DNA of 8,237 nt, taken from the NCBI GenBank assembly GCA_937900565.1, contig CALCFG010000113.1, positions 1 through 8,237 of the forward strand. The letters run 5' to 3'. The stretch comes from an uncultured Erysipelotrichaceae bacterium. Its GTDB lineage: Bacteria > Bacillota_I > Bacilli_A > Erysipelotrichales > Erysipelotrichaceae. This document shows positions 1 through 5,133 of this stretch, piece after piece. The notes beneath the pieces are model-generated. The model saw only the letters and a program-made list of their open reading frames with translations, made no database searches and was not told where the DNA came from. The first letter of the stretch is position 1. The number at the start of each line of letters is the position of its first letter. A program made the translations under genes and the position numbers.

Positions 1-743
1 TCACAAGTAACATTTAGTTGATCAATTTTATGTAACTTATCAATAGCTTCTTTACTTGTTTTGTAGCGATAAGGTGTCATATCAAAACAATCACTAATCA
101 TAGTTTGATCCATAGTAACACGTTGACTAATAACATGATTATCTACCAAGTGAAAAGGCATGGATAACGCCTGGAATGTATTGGTATATACATTTTTATA
201 CAGTACTTTCTTGATTTCAATTAAATGATTAGCTGCTGGGGTTACGATTACTAATATTCCATTGGGTTTTAATAAGCGTTTAAACTCTTCTAAACTATTG
301 GGTGCGAAGACAACTAGGATACAATCAAAACTATTATCAAAAAAAGGTAAATGAAATCCATTGGCGACATAATAGTGACTGCTAGAATCATGACTAGCGG
401 CGTATTTTATTGCATTTTTGCTTAAATCAATGCCTATTTTATCGTTGACATCCATTCCCTGACAATAGTACCCAGGTCCACAAGCATAATCCAATAAAGA
501 TTCTACTTGATATTGTTGCATTAGGACATTGAGTTTATCCTTTAAAAAGGCATAGGCTCCAGTATTTAAAAAACGAATTCTACCTTGCACCATCAAAGCA
601 TCATCACCTTTACTTTTTTTGTTGGTTATATCTAGATGAAAATAACCCTGTTTAGCTTTATCAAAACTGTGGTGATTTTTACAGACGAGTTGGTTCCCAT
701 TAAGTTGTAAAGGAAGGGAACAGATTGGACATTTAACTTGCAT
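1..743 (-). CDS. rlmA: 23S rRNA (guanine-N1)-methyltransferase RlmA-like, 3' end cut off by window
   Basis: SAM-dependent methyltransferase expected to methylate a guanine N1 in 23S rRNA helix 35 (G745 or G748 type); cytoplasmic. I translated 247 codons plus two bases; the family is about 270 residues, so roughly 20-30 C-terminal residues lie outside. The N-terminal zinc module is clear: C5, C8, C21 and H25, the same spacing I recall for E. coli RlmA. The SAM-binding loop at residues 83-92 reads LLDYACGPGY, where a DxGCGxG form is usual. Further family landmarks are VFAPNSLEEF (145-154), LLKPNGILVIVTPA (157-170) and DMTPYRYK (221-228). ATG at 743 is chosen because it places the zinc ligands correctly. 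No Shine-Dalgarno is visible before it; in-frame TTG codons upstream also lack one. RlmA(I) and RlmA(II)/TlrB subtypes cannot be told apart here. The gene is divergent from the S66 peptidase. Confidence 0.88.
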   Translation of the reverse strand, partial: MQVKCPICSLPLQLNGNQLVCKNHHSFDKAKQGYFHLDITNKKSKGDDALMVQGRIRFLNTGAYAFLKDKLNVLMQQYQVESLLDYACGPGYYCQGMDVNDKIGIDLSKNAIKYAASHDSSSHYYVANGFHLPFFDNSFDCILVVFAPNSLEEFKRLLKPNGILVIVTPAANHLIEIKKVLYKNVYTNTFQALSMPFHLVDNHVISQRVTMDQTMISDCFDMTPYRYKTSKEAIDKLHKIDQLNVTC

Positions 744-749
744 GTATTT

Positions 750-755
750 AGTATA
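750..755 (-). promoter_or_regulatory. possible -10 element of rlmA, implying a leaderless mRNA
   Basis: On the minus strand TATACT lies six bases before the rlmA ATG, so transcription would begin at or next to the start codon. No Shine-Dalgarno is present and no good -35 is seen 16-18 bases upstream. Tentative. Confidence 0.3.
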
Positions 756-827
756 CAATAGCAATAGGAATTTAATTTTGTTAAATTATCCTACGAATCA
801 CACAATATACTTTGGAAAGGAAAATGT

Positions 828-1868
828 ATGAGATATCCACAATTCATTCACAAGAGTCAAGTTATTGATTTAGTTGCGCCTAGCTTTGGTGCCAATATTG
901 AGCCTTACCATAGTCAAGTTAAGCATGCGATCGAATGGTTTAAACGTAAAGGTTATTGCATTCATGAAGGAAGCAATATCTACCTAGGCAATGGCATAGG
1001 TATTAGTAATACACCACAATTATGTGCGAAAGAATTAATGGACGCTTATTTAAGCGAAAATCAAGGAATTATCTCTGTGGGTGGCGGCGAAATGATGTGC
1101 ACAATATTGCCGTTCCTTGATTTTAATGCCATTGCTAAGGCAAACGAAAAATGGTTTATGGGATTTAGTGATAATACTAATTTTTCATTTGTATTAACTA
1201 CTGGGTATGATATTGCTTCCATTAACGGTACAAATATGGGAAGTTTTGGATTAACCCCAATGCATCAATGTGTTCAAGATGCATATCATTTATTAACAGG
1301 GAATCATTTCATTAATAATACCATTACATTAGAAAGCTATGATAAATGGGAAAAAGATAGTCTAAAAGATAAAGACAATCCATTAGTTGGCTATCAATTG
1401 AATAAGGAAGTCAAGTATGTTAAAAGTCCTTTAAACTTTAATGGGACTATTAAGGGGCGATTATTGGTTGGTACTTTGGATTGTTTACTAAATTTATGTG
1501 GAACACAGTTTGATTATGTTAAACAATTTAATGAGCGGAATGCGAATGACGGTATTATTTGGGTATTGGATGCATGCGAGTTGACACCATTTATGATCGC
1601 GAGAGGATTATGGCAACTTAAAAATGCGGGATGGTTCAATTATGTAAATGGATTCATATTTGGACGCAGTTTAACTGCATTTGGTATGCATACGTTATCT
1701 ATGGATGCTTACAATTGCATTACCTCGATTCTGAATGATTTTAATGTTCCTATCATTATGGATTTTGATTATGGACATTATGAACCCTGCATGCCTTTTA
1801 TTGTCGGAAGTTACGCTACTTTTACGATTCAGGGTAATCACAGTCAAGTAACAATGGAATTAAAATAA
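828..1868 (+). CDS. S66 family serine peptidase (LD-carboxypeptidase / MccF-like)
   Basis: Peptidase of the S66 family, whose members remove the terminal D-Ala from L,D-tetrapeptides in murein recycling (LdcA) or cleave microcin C-type peptide-nucleotides (MccF). Full length at 346 residues with no signal peptide, hence cytoplasmic. The N-terminal domain opens with IDLVAPSFG (13-21). GGGE (85-88) precedes the nucleophile turn GFSDNTN (112-118), with Ser114 as the likely nucleophile. The C-terminal domain carries WVLDACE (245-251), where the triad Glu is expected at D248, and DFDYGH (312-317), with H317 as the likely triad His. The inferred Ser-Asp-His set departs from the usual Ser-Glu-His. 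AAAGGA at 816-821, six bases before ATG 828, supports this start; an ATG at 824 is out of frame. No terminator follows clearly. Physiological substrate unknown: recycling or detoxification are both possible. Confidence 0.88.
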   Translation: MRYPQFIHKSQVIDLVAPSFGANIEPYHSQVKHAIEWFKRKGYCIHEGSNIYLGNGIGISNTPQLCAKELMDAYLSENQGIISVGGGEMMCTILPFLDFNAIAKANEKWFMGFSDNTNFSFVLTTGYDIASINGTNMGSFGLTPMHQCVQDAYHLLTGNHFINNTITLESYDKWEKDSLKDKDNPLVGYQLNKEVKYVKSPLNFNGTIKGRLLVGTLDCLLNLCGTQFDYVKQFNERNANDGIIWVLDACELTPFMIARGLWQLKNAGWFNYVNGFIFGRSLTAFGMHTLSMDAYNCITSILNDFNVPIIMDFDYGHYEPCMPFIVGSYATFTIQGNHSQVTMELK

Positions 1869-1982
1869 GTTTGGATTGTTTAAAATAAACTTTGATTAAT
1901 AATATTATTGTTGTTACTTCTTGATTGAGATGTAATGTTAGTAAGTATTGTTATTTTATGCCCTTTACGTTAACTAATTTGT

Positions 1983-2004
1983 ATACATGAGGTCATTCAT
2001 GTAT
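1983..2004. repeat. inverted repeat across the VOC gene stop codon
   Basis: ATACATGA and TCATGTAT form a perfect 8-base inverted repeat around a 6-base centre (1991-1996). It overlaps the last codons and stop of the minus-strand VOC gene, between convergent genes. No T-run follows on either strand, so it is at best a weak terminator or a chance hairpin. The rest of the gap 1869-1992 holds only A+T-rich sequence, including a 12-base palindrome AATAATATTATT at 1898-1909. Confidence 0.4.
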
Positions 2005-2373
2005 TTCTATTGGTAATCCATCGGGATCAAAAAAGAAAGTCATCATCGTGTTAGTATAATGGTCAATGCGAATGGGTTCAGTTTTGATACCTAGCGCATT
2101 CAAATCGTTTAATGATTGTTTTAGCGAATCTGCTTTAAATGCAATATGACGCAAGACATAGCTTTCAGGGTAGCTCAAGCCGTTGGGATGGTTTTTCATG
2201 ATGAATAGTTCAATTGTAAAACCATTTCTTGTTAAATTTAGGATATGGTCGTCTCTATCTTTTCGATAATGTTCACTAATAACATCAAACCCAAGCAAAT
2301 CAACATAGAAGTATTTGGATTGATTCTAGTCACTGCCAATAATGGCAATATGATATAATGTTTTTAATTGCAT
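1993..2373 (-). pseudogene. VOC / glyoxalase I-like protein interrupted by an in-frame TAG codon
   Basis: Vicinal-oxygen-chelate protein of the small GloA-like type (metal-dependent lyase or dioxygenase fold; substrate unknown). Read from ATG at 2373 the frame gives 126 codons, a normal length, ending in TGA at 1995-1993. Codon 16 (2328-2326) is TAG, after MQLKTLYHIAIIGSD and before NQSKYFYVDLLGFDV. Homologues I recall usually have an aromatic residue, often Tyr, here (...SDYxxSKxFY...), so one base change would explain it. All four metal-ligand positions survive in the full frame: H8, E55, H76 and E123, close to E. coli GlxI H5/E56/H74/E122. The longest open part, from TTG 2298, loses the first strand and H8, and no ribosome binding site precedes that TTG, so it is unlikely to be a working protein. 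GGGAAG (2378-2383) lies four bases before ATG 2373. Alternatives: sequencing error, or a strain with amber suppression. Confidence 0.8.
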
Positions 2374-2405
2374 AGAACTTCCCATAATAGTAAATATGTT
2401 ATACG

Positions 2406-2439
2406 AAAAATGATGGTTATAGAAACAACCATCATTTTT
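2406..2439 (-). terminator. intrinsic terminator of the YuiD-NifU operon, symmetric for both strands
   Basis: A perfect 13-base stem, AAAAATGATGGTT with AACCATCATTTTT, closes an 8-base loop (2419-2426). The stem ends give a T-run on either strand. It sits just beyond the NifU stop (2449) and before the VOC start, so it ends the minus-strand operon and could also block antisense reading from the other side. Confidence 0.85.
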
Positions 2440-2448
2440 ATAAACATG

Positions 2449-2706
2449 CTATTGAACCAAACGTACTTCTTGAACTTGAGGTACTTCTTCCAATAGAATA
2501 GTTTCAATACCTTCTTTGACTGTTGTATCAATCATCATACAACTTGCACATGCGCCCAACATAGAAATATAGACTATTCCATCTTTGTAAGCAACAAATT
2601 GAACATCACCACCATCACCTTGGATAAATGGTCGAATTTTTTCTAGCGTTTGTTTAATGGCAATAATAACTTCTTCTGTTTCGTCTTGAATTAATTGTTC
2701 ACTCAT
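2449..2706 (-). CDS. NifU C-terminal domain protein (Nfu-type Fe-S scaffold)
   Basis: Small cytoplasmic protein that assembles or carries an Fe-S cluster and passes it to client proteins. All 85 residues form a single NifU C-terminal domain: IRPFIQGDGGDVQFV (24-38), then GACASC (51-56) with the CxxC pair C53 and C56 that ligates a cluster shared by two subunits, then the amphipathic KEGIETILLEEVPQVQEV stretch near 64-81. The length matches stand-alone Nfu proteins of Bacillota (compare B. subtilis YutI, slightly longer). GAGG on the minus strand (2716-2713), six bases before ATG 2706, supports the start. It lies 16 bases after the YuiD-like gene in the same direction, with its ribosome binding site directly beyond that stop, so the two are co-transcribed. 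It ends in TAG, which shows amber is a normal stop here. Confidence 0.93.
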   Translation of the reverse strand: MSEQLIQDETEEVIIAIKQTLEKIRPFIQGDGGDVQFVAYKDGIVYISMLGACASCMMIDTTVKEGIETILLEEVPQVQEVRLVQ

Positions 2707-2722
2707 ATTAAACCTCGAATCA

Positions 2723-3181
2723 TTAATAAAATAATAAATATAAAATACCAGTGGTAGCTATTCCCCAAATGAAACCGCCACCCACTTCAATCCATTTATG
2801 TCCTAATACACTTTTAAGACGGGTTTGATAAATTGGGTCGGTTAATTTTGTGGAAGTTAATAATTCAATATCTTTAACTAATTGTTGGGTAATGCGAATG
2901 TTTTGTCCAGAATAATACCGTACATTGGCGGCATCATAACAAATCACCAAACATACAATGACCGCAACTGCAAACGCACTGGATTGAAAATGATCTACAA
3001 TACCGGTCGCTAAAGCTAAGCTTGATGCGGTTGCGGTATGTGAACTTGGAAAACCACCACTTTCAAAGATATGAGTCCAGCGCCATTGGTTGGTTTTAAT
3101 ATAATAAAAAAAAGGTTTGGAAACTTGGGCTATAACATTGGCAATTAAGGCTGCCCATAATGGAAATAAATTTGATATCAT
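2723..3181 (-). CDS. YuiD-like divergent PAP2 family membrane protein (DUF212)
   Basis: Integral membrane protein of the divergent PAP2 family (DUF212, YuiD in B. subtilis); function unestablished, with a phosphatase-like acid-phosphatase signature. It has 152 residues, the family's usual size. Hydrophobic segments lie at about 5-29, 51-62, 68-84 and 133-152. Conserved motifs are SGGFPSSHTA (41-50), with the SSH of the PAP2 signature, YDAANVR (82-88) and GHKWIEVGGG (127-136). K22 and R88 sit where phosphate-binding basic residues occur in the fold. The start at ATG 3181 is preceded by GGTGA on the minus strand about nine bases upstream, a modest ribosome binding site. First gene of the operon with nifU-like; the pairing may be only positional, since no functional link is evident. 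Confidence 0.92.
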   Translation of the reverse strand: MISNLFPLWAALIANVIAQVSKPFFYYIKTNQWRWTHIFESGGFPSSHTATASSLALATGIVDHFQSSAFAVAVIVCLVICYDAANVRYYSGQNIRITQQLVKDIELLTSTKLTDPIYQTRLKSVLGHKWIEVGGGFIWGIATTGILYLLFY

Positions 3182-3203
3182 ACTATTTTCACCACTTTTA
3201 AAA

Positions 3204-3212
3204 ATTATAGCA
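3204..3212 (-). promoter_or_regulatory. extended -10 promoter of the YuiD-NifU operon
   Basis: The minus strand reads TGCTATAAT, a perfect -10 with the extended TGn element, 22 bases before the ATG at 3181. The -35 position 17 bases upstream (TAAGTC) is poor, as is common for extended -10 promoters. Confidence 0.6.
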
Positions 3213-3235
3213 TAAACAAAAGCGTTGACTTACAT

Positions 3236-3241
3236 TATAAT
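3236..3241 (+). promoter_or_regulatory. probable -10 element of the S1-pgi gene
   Basis: TATAAT is perfect. A start site about seven bases downstream (near 3248) would leave the ATG at 3251 almost without a leader but give the ATG at 3263 a short leader with its own Shine-Dalgarno. The TTGACT at 3225-3230 is only five bases away and cannot be its -35; no good -35 is seen at the normal distance. Confidence 0.4.
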
Positions 3242-3253
3242 TATAGAGCAATG

Positions 3254-3258
3254 AAGGA
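3254..3258 (+). promoter_or_regulatory. Shine-Dalgarno that decides the S1-pgi start
   Basis: AAGGA, followed after four bases by ATG 3263, lies inside the possible longer reading from ATG 3251. ATG 3251 has no ribosome binding site. The shorter start gives the N-terminus MNYQVGQVVLAKV, which matches stand-alone YugI-type proteins. Confidence 0.6.
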
Positions 3259-3262
3259 AAGT

Positions 3263-4903
3263 ATGAATTATCAAGTAGGACAAGTTGTATTAGCAAAAGT
3301 AAGTGGAATTCAGGCATATGGTGCATTTGTCACCTTAGATGATTCAACCAATGGCTTGATTCATATTTCTGAAATCAGTAACGGATTTGTTAAAGATGTT
3401 GCATCCTTTGTTCATGTTGGGGATACGATTTATGTCAAAATTATTGATTTTGATGAAACAAGCCATCAAGCGCGCTGTTCACTAAAAGCATTAACTGCGC
3501 GGAAAAGTAGACGTGGTAAACATTTAACAAAACGTGCTTTATTGCCTCAAGGCAATATAGGGTTTGACTCATTGCAAGCGATGTTACCTATTTGGGTGGA
3601 ACAAATAAAGGAGAATATGAATATGTTACAATTTGATGCATCTCACGCTTTCTTAGATGGAAGCATGGATTCTTTTGCGGATAAAGTCAAAGTTATCCAT
3701 GAATCATTACACAACAAAACTTGCTTAGGGAATGATTATACAGGATGGGTAGATTGGCCTAATAATTACGATAAACAAGAATATGAACATTTAAAAGAAG
3801 TTGCCAATCGTGTTAAAGGCAAAGCGCAAGTTTTATTAGTTTGTGGAATTGGCGGATCTTATTTGGGTGCTCGTGCCGCTTTGGAATTTTTACAAGGATT
3901 ATATCCAAATCGTGATTCTGAAATCATTTTTATTGGTAATACATTCTCAAGCACCTATTTATCTCAAGTATTGGAACATATTAAGGGTAAATCTGTGGTT
4001 ATGAATGTTATCAGTAAATCTGGTACGACTACTGAAACAAGTTTAGCATTCCGTATTTTTAAAGAATATATGGAAAAAGAATATGGTAAAGAAGAATGCA
4101 AAACACGGATTATTGCTACTACAGATAAAGCAAGAGGTGCTTTAAAAGCGTTAGCAGATCAAGAAGGTTATGAAACATTTGTTATTCCAGATGATATTGG
4201 CGGACGTTTTTCAGTGATCACTCCTGTTGGCTTATTACCATTAGCCATTATGGGTGTGGATATTGATAGCTTTATGTTAGGTTTAAAAAAAGCTTATGTA
4301 GATTTCGGTAAAGCAGATTTAAAAGACAATTTAGCTTATCAATATGCAGTAGCACGTCGAATGTTGCAAGAAAAAGGATACAATGTTGAAATGTTAGTAT
4401 CTTATGAATTGCAAATGGTTCAATTTGGAGAATGGTGGAAACAATTATTTGGTGAAAGTGAAGGAAAAGATGGGTTAGGTATTTTACCAGATAGTGCATG
4501 CTTTTCTACTGACTTGCACTCATTGGGACAATTTGTTCAAGAAGGTAAGAAAATCTTATTTGAAACATTATTATTAGTAAATCAACCGCAAAAAGATTTA
4601 ATTTTCCCAAGTGATGCGCAAGATTTAGACCATATGAATTATTTGGCTGGTAAAAATGTTTCTTGGGTTAATAAAATGGCAATGCAAGGTACTTTACAAG
4701 CCCATGAAGAAACTGGACATGTACCTAATTTGATTATAACTATCGATGCAATGGATGAAATGAATTTAGCTTATTTAATGTATTTCTTCTTTAAAGCAAT
4801 TGCTATGACAACATTATTAAATGGTAGTAATCCATTCAATCAACCTGGTGTTGAAGTTTATAAAAAGAATATGTTCAAATTATTGGGTAAGCCTAATAAT
4901 TAA
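3263..4903 (+). CDS. pgi: fusion of a YugI/GSP13-type S1 RNA-binding protein with glucose-6-phosphate isomerase
   Basis: Numbering here is from ATG 3251; ATG 3263 (residue 5) is the preferred start. Residues 5-80 are an S1 RNA-binding domain (GIQAYGAFVTL, GLIHISEISNGFVKDV). Residues 81-122 form a basic linker plus GFDSLQAMLPIWVEQ (104-118), matching the C-terminal end of B. subtilis YugI as I recall it, so the S1 protein is whole. Residues 123/125-550 are a full Bacillus-type glucose-6-phosphate isomerase, interconverting glucose-6-P and fructose-6-P in glycolysis: GIGGSYLGA (199-207), SKSGTTTET (255-263), signature DIGGRFSV (315-322), GESEGK (401-406) with E402, DLHSLGQ (421-427) with H423, and FNQPGVEVYK (529-538) with K538. 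All catalytic residues are present. An internal AAAGGAG before M123/M125 suggests that free Pgi is also made. A one-base indel artefact could mimic the fusion, because a TAA lies in another frame at 3606-3608. Terminator follows at 4912. Confidence 0.9.
   Translation: MNYQVGQVVLAKVSGIQAYGAFVTLDDSTNGLIHISEISNGFVKDVASFVHVGDTIYVKIIDFDETSHQARCSLKALTARKSRRGKHLTKRALLPQGNIGFDSLQAMLPIWVEQIKENMNMLQFDASHAFLDGSMDSFADKVKVIHESLHNKTCLGNDYTGWVDWPNNYDKQEYEHLKEVANRVKGKAQVLLVCGIGGSYLGARAALEFLQGLYPNRDSEIIFIGNTFSSTYLSQVLEHIKGKSVVMNVISKSGTTTETSLAFRIFKEYMEKEYGKEECKTRIIATTDKARGALKALADQEGYETFVIPDDIGGRFSVITPVGLLPLAIMGVDIDSFMLGLKKAYVDFGKADLKDNLAYQYAVARRMLQEKGYNVEMLVSYELQMVQFGEWWKQLFGESEGKDGLGILPDSACFSTDLHSLGQFVQEGKKILFETLLLVNQPQKDLIFPSDAQDLDHMNYLAGKNVSWVNKMAMQGTLQAHEETGHVPNLIITIDAMDEMNLAYLMYFFFKAIAMTTLLNGSNPFNQPGVEVYKKNMFKLLGKPNN
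3607..3625 (+). promoter_or_regulatory. internal ribosome binding site and in-frame starts for free Pgi
   Basis: AAAGGAG (3607-3613) is followed by in-frame ATG codons at 3617 (3 bases after) and 3623 (9 bases after). The second has ideal spacing, and its product begins MLQFDASHAFL, which lines up with the N-terminus of Bacillus Pgi (VRFDYSKAL). Starting here would give a 426- or 428-residue enzyme, close to the usual 445-450. This looks like the original pgi translation signal kept inside the fusion. Confidence 0.65.
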
Positions 4904-4911
4904 TTAAAAAT

Positions 4912-4939
4912 AAAAGGTATTCAATGAATATCTTTTTTT
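4912..4939 (+). terminator. intrinsic terminator of the S1-pgi gene
   Basis: Stem AGGTATTC (4915-4922) with GAATATCT (4926-4933), one G-T pair, three-base loop, followed by seven Ts (4933-4939). Three flanking A-T pairs can extend it. It begins nine bases after the stop codon. Confidence 0.85.
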
Positions 4940-4978
4940 CACATAATTTCTTTAAATTGTTACATATCTAACACACAT

Positions 4979-5037
4979 AAGATTTATATACTGTTCACGT
5001 AAGCTAAAGAAAGACATAATTAAAAGCTTACAATCTT
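4979..5037. repeat. nested inverted repeats in the pgi-lipoprotein intergenic region
   Basis: GTAAGCT (4999-5005) pairs with AGCTTAC (5025-5031) around a 19-base centre. Directly outside, AAGATT (4979-4984) pairs with AATCTT (5032-5037), leaving a 14-base bulge on the 5' side. A TATACT at 4987-4992 would start a transcript near 4999, at the base of the inner stem, but no -35 is visible. It could be a small structured RNA ending at the hairpin near 5069-5120, or binding-site symmetry. It matches no riboswitch class that I know. I see no open reading frame of note in 4940-5133. Confidence 0.35.
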
Positions 5038-5068
5038 CATAAAATCCCTCTTTAAAACGTTGTTTTAG

Positions 5069-5120
5069 AATAAGTGGTCACGTGATACTCCCCTTAATTC
5101 ACTGTGTCCACTTATTTTTT
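5069..5120 (+). terminator. long hairpin with T-run upstream of the CapA-like gene
   Basis: AATAAGTGG (5069-5077) pairs perfectly with CCACTTATT (5108-5116). Inside, after a T-T mismatch, CAC-GTGA (5079-5085) pairs with TCAC-GTG (5099-5106, T5103 bulged), and the C-rich loop holds CTCCCC (5089-5093 region). A run of Ts follows, ending at 5120. The form is that of an intrinsic terminator for transcripts arriving from the left, though the 13-base loop is large. The inner palindrome TCACGTGA (5078-5085) could instead be a protein site. The 3' arm overlaps the putative -35 of the next gene. A relic of a mobile element end is a less likely reading. Confidence 0.5.
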
Positions 5121-5127
5121 ATATAAT
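5098..5127 (+). promoter_or_regulatory. promoter of the CapA-like lipoprotein gene, overlapping the hairpin
   Basis: TTCACT (5098-5103) and TATAAT (5122-5127) are separated by 18 bases. The -10 ends six bases before ATG 5134, so the mRNA would be leaderless or nearly so, consistent with the absence of any Shine-Dalgarno. Confidence 0.5.
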
Positions 5128-5133
5128 TGTAGT

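Noticed and set aside
1898..1909. AATAATATTATT palindrome after the S66 peptidase gene as a terminator
   Set aside because: A/T-only, no loop and no T-run; likely chance in such sequence.
1993..2706. Alternative genetic code (TGA as Trp or TAG as sense) to explain the interrupted VOC gene
   Set aside because: Trp is encoded by TGG in these genes, and TGA, TAG and TAA each end a family at its expected C-terminus in this window.
3225..3241. TTGACT and TATAAT as one promoter
   Set aside because: The spacing is only five bases; a sigma-A type promoter needs about 17.
3251..3262. ATG 3251 as the start of the S1-pgi gene
   Set aside because: No Shine-Dalgarno precedes it and it is too close to the -10; AAGGA lies within it and serves ATG 3263.
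4272..4499. Minus-strand open frame inside pgi
   Set aside because: It is fully contained in the conserved Pgi coding region and its translation is low-complexity Leu/His/Phe-rich, typical of a shadow frame.
5020..5050. Minus-strand leader-like mini-ORF (MKIVSF) with GAGGGA before it
   Set aside because: Only six codons, no gene downstream on that strand except the antisense of pgi, and spacing of four bases; probably chance.
5069..5116. End of an insertion sequence or a MITE
   Set aside because: The 48-base imperfect palindrome has no second copy, no target duplication and no transposase remnant nearby; terminator-like function explains it better.
5104..5133. Upstream GTG start adding ten residues to the CapA-like lipoprotein
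   Set aside because: It would put a ten-residue stretch before a standard MKK signal peptide, has no ribosome binding site, and lies upstream of the -10 element.
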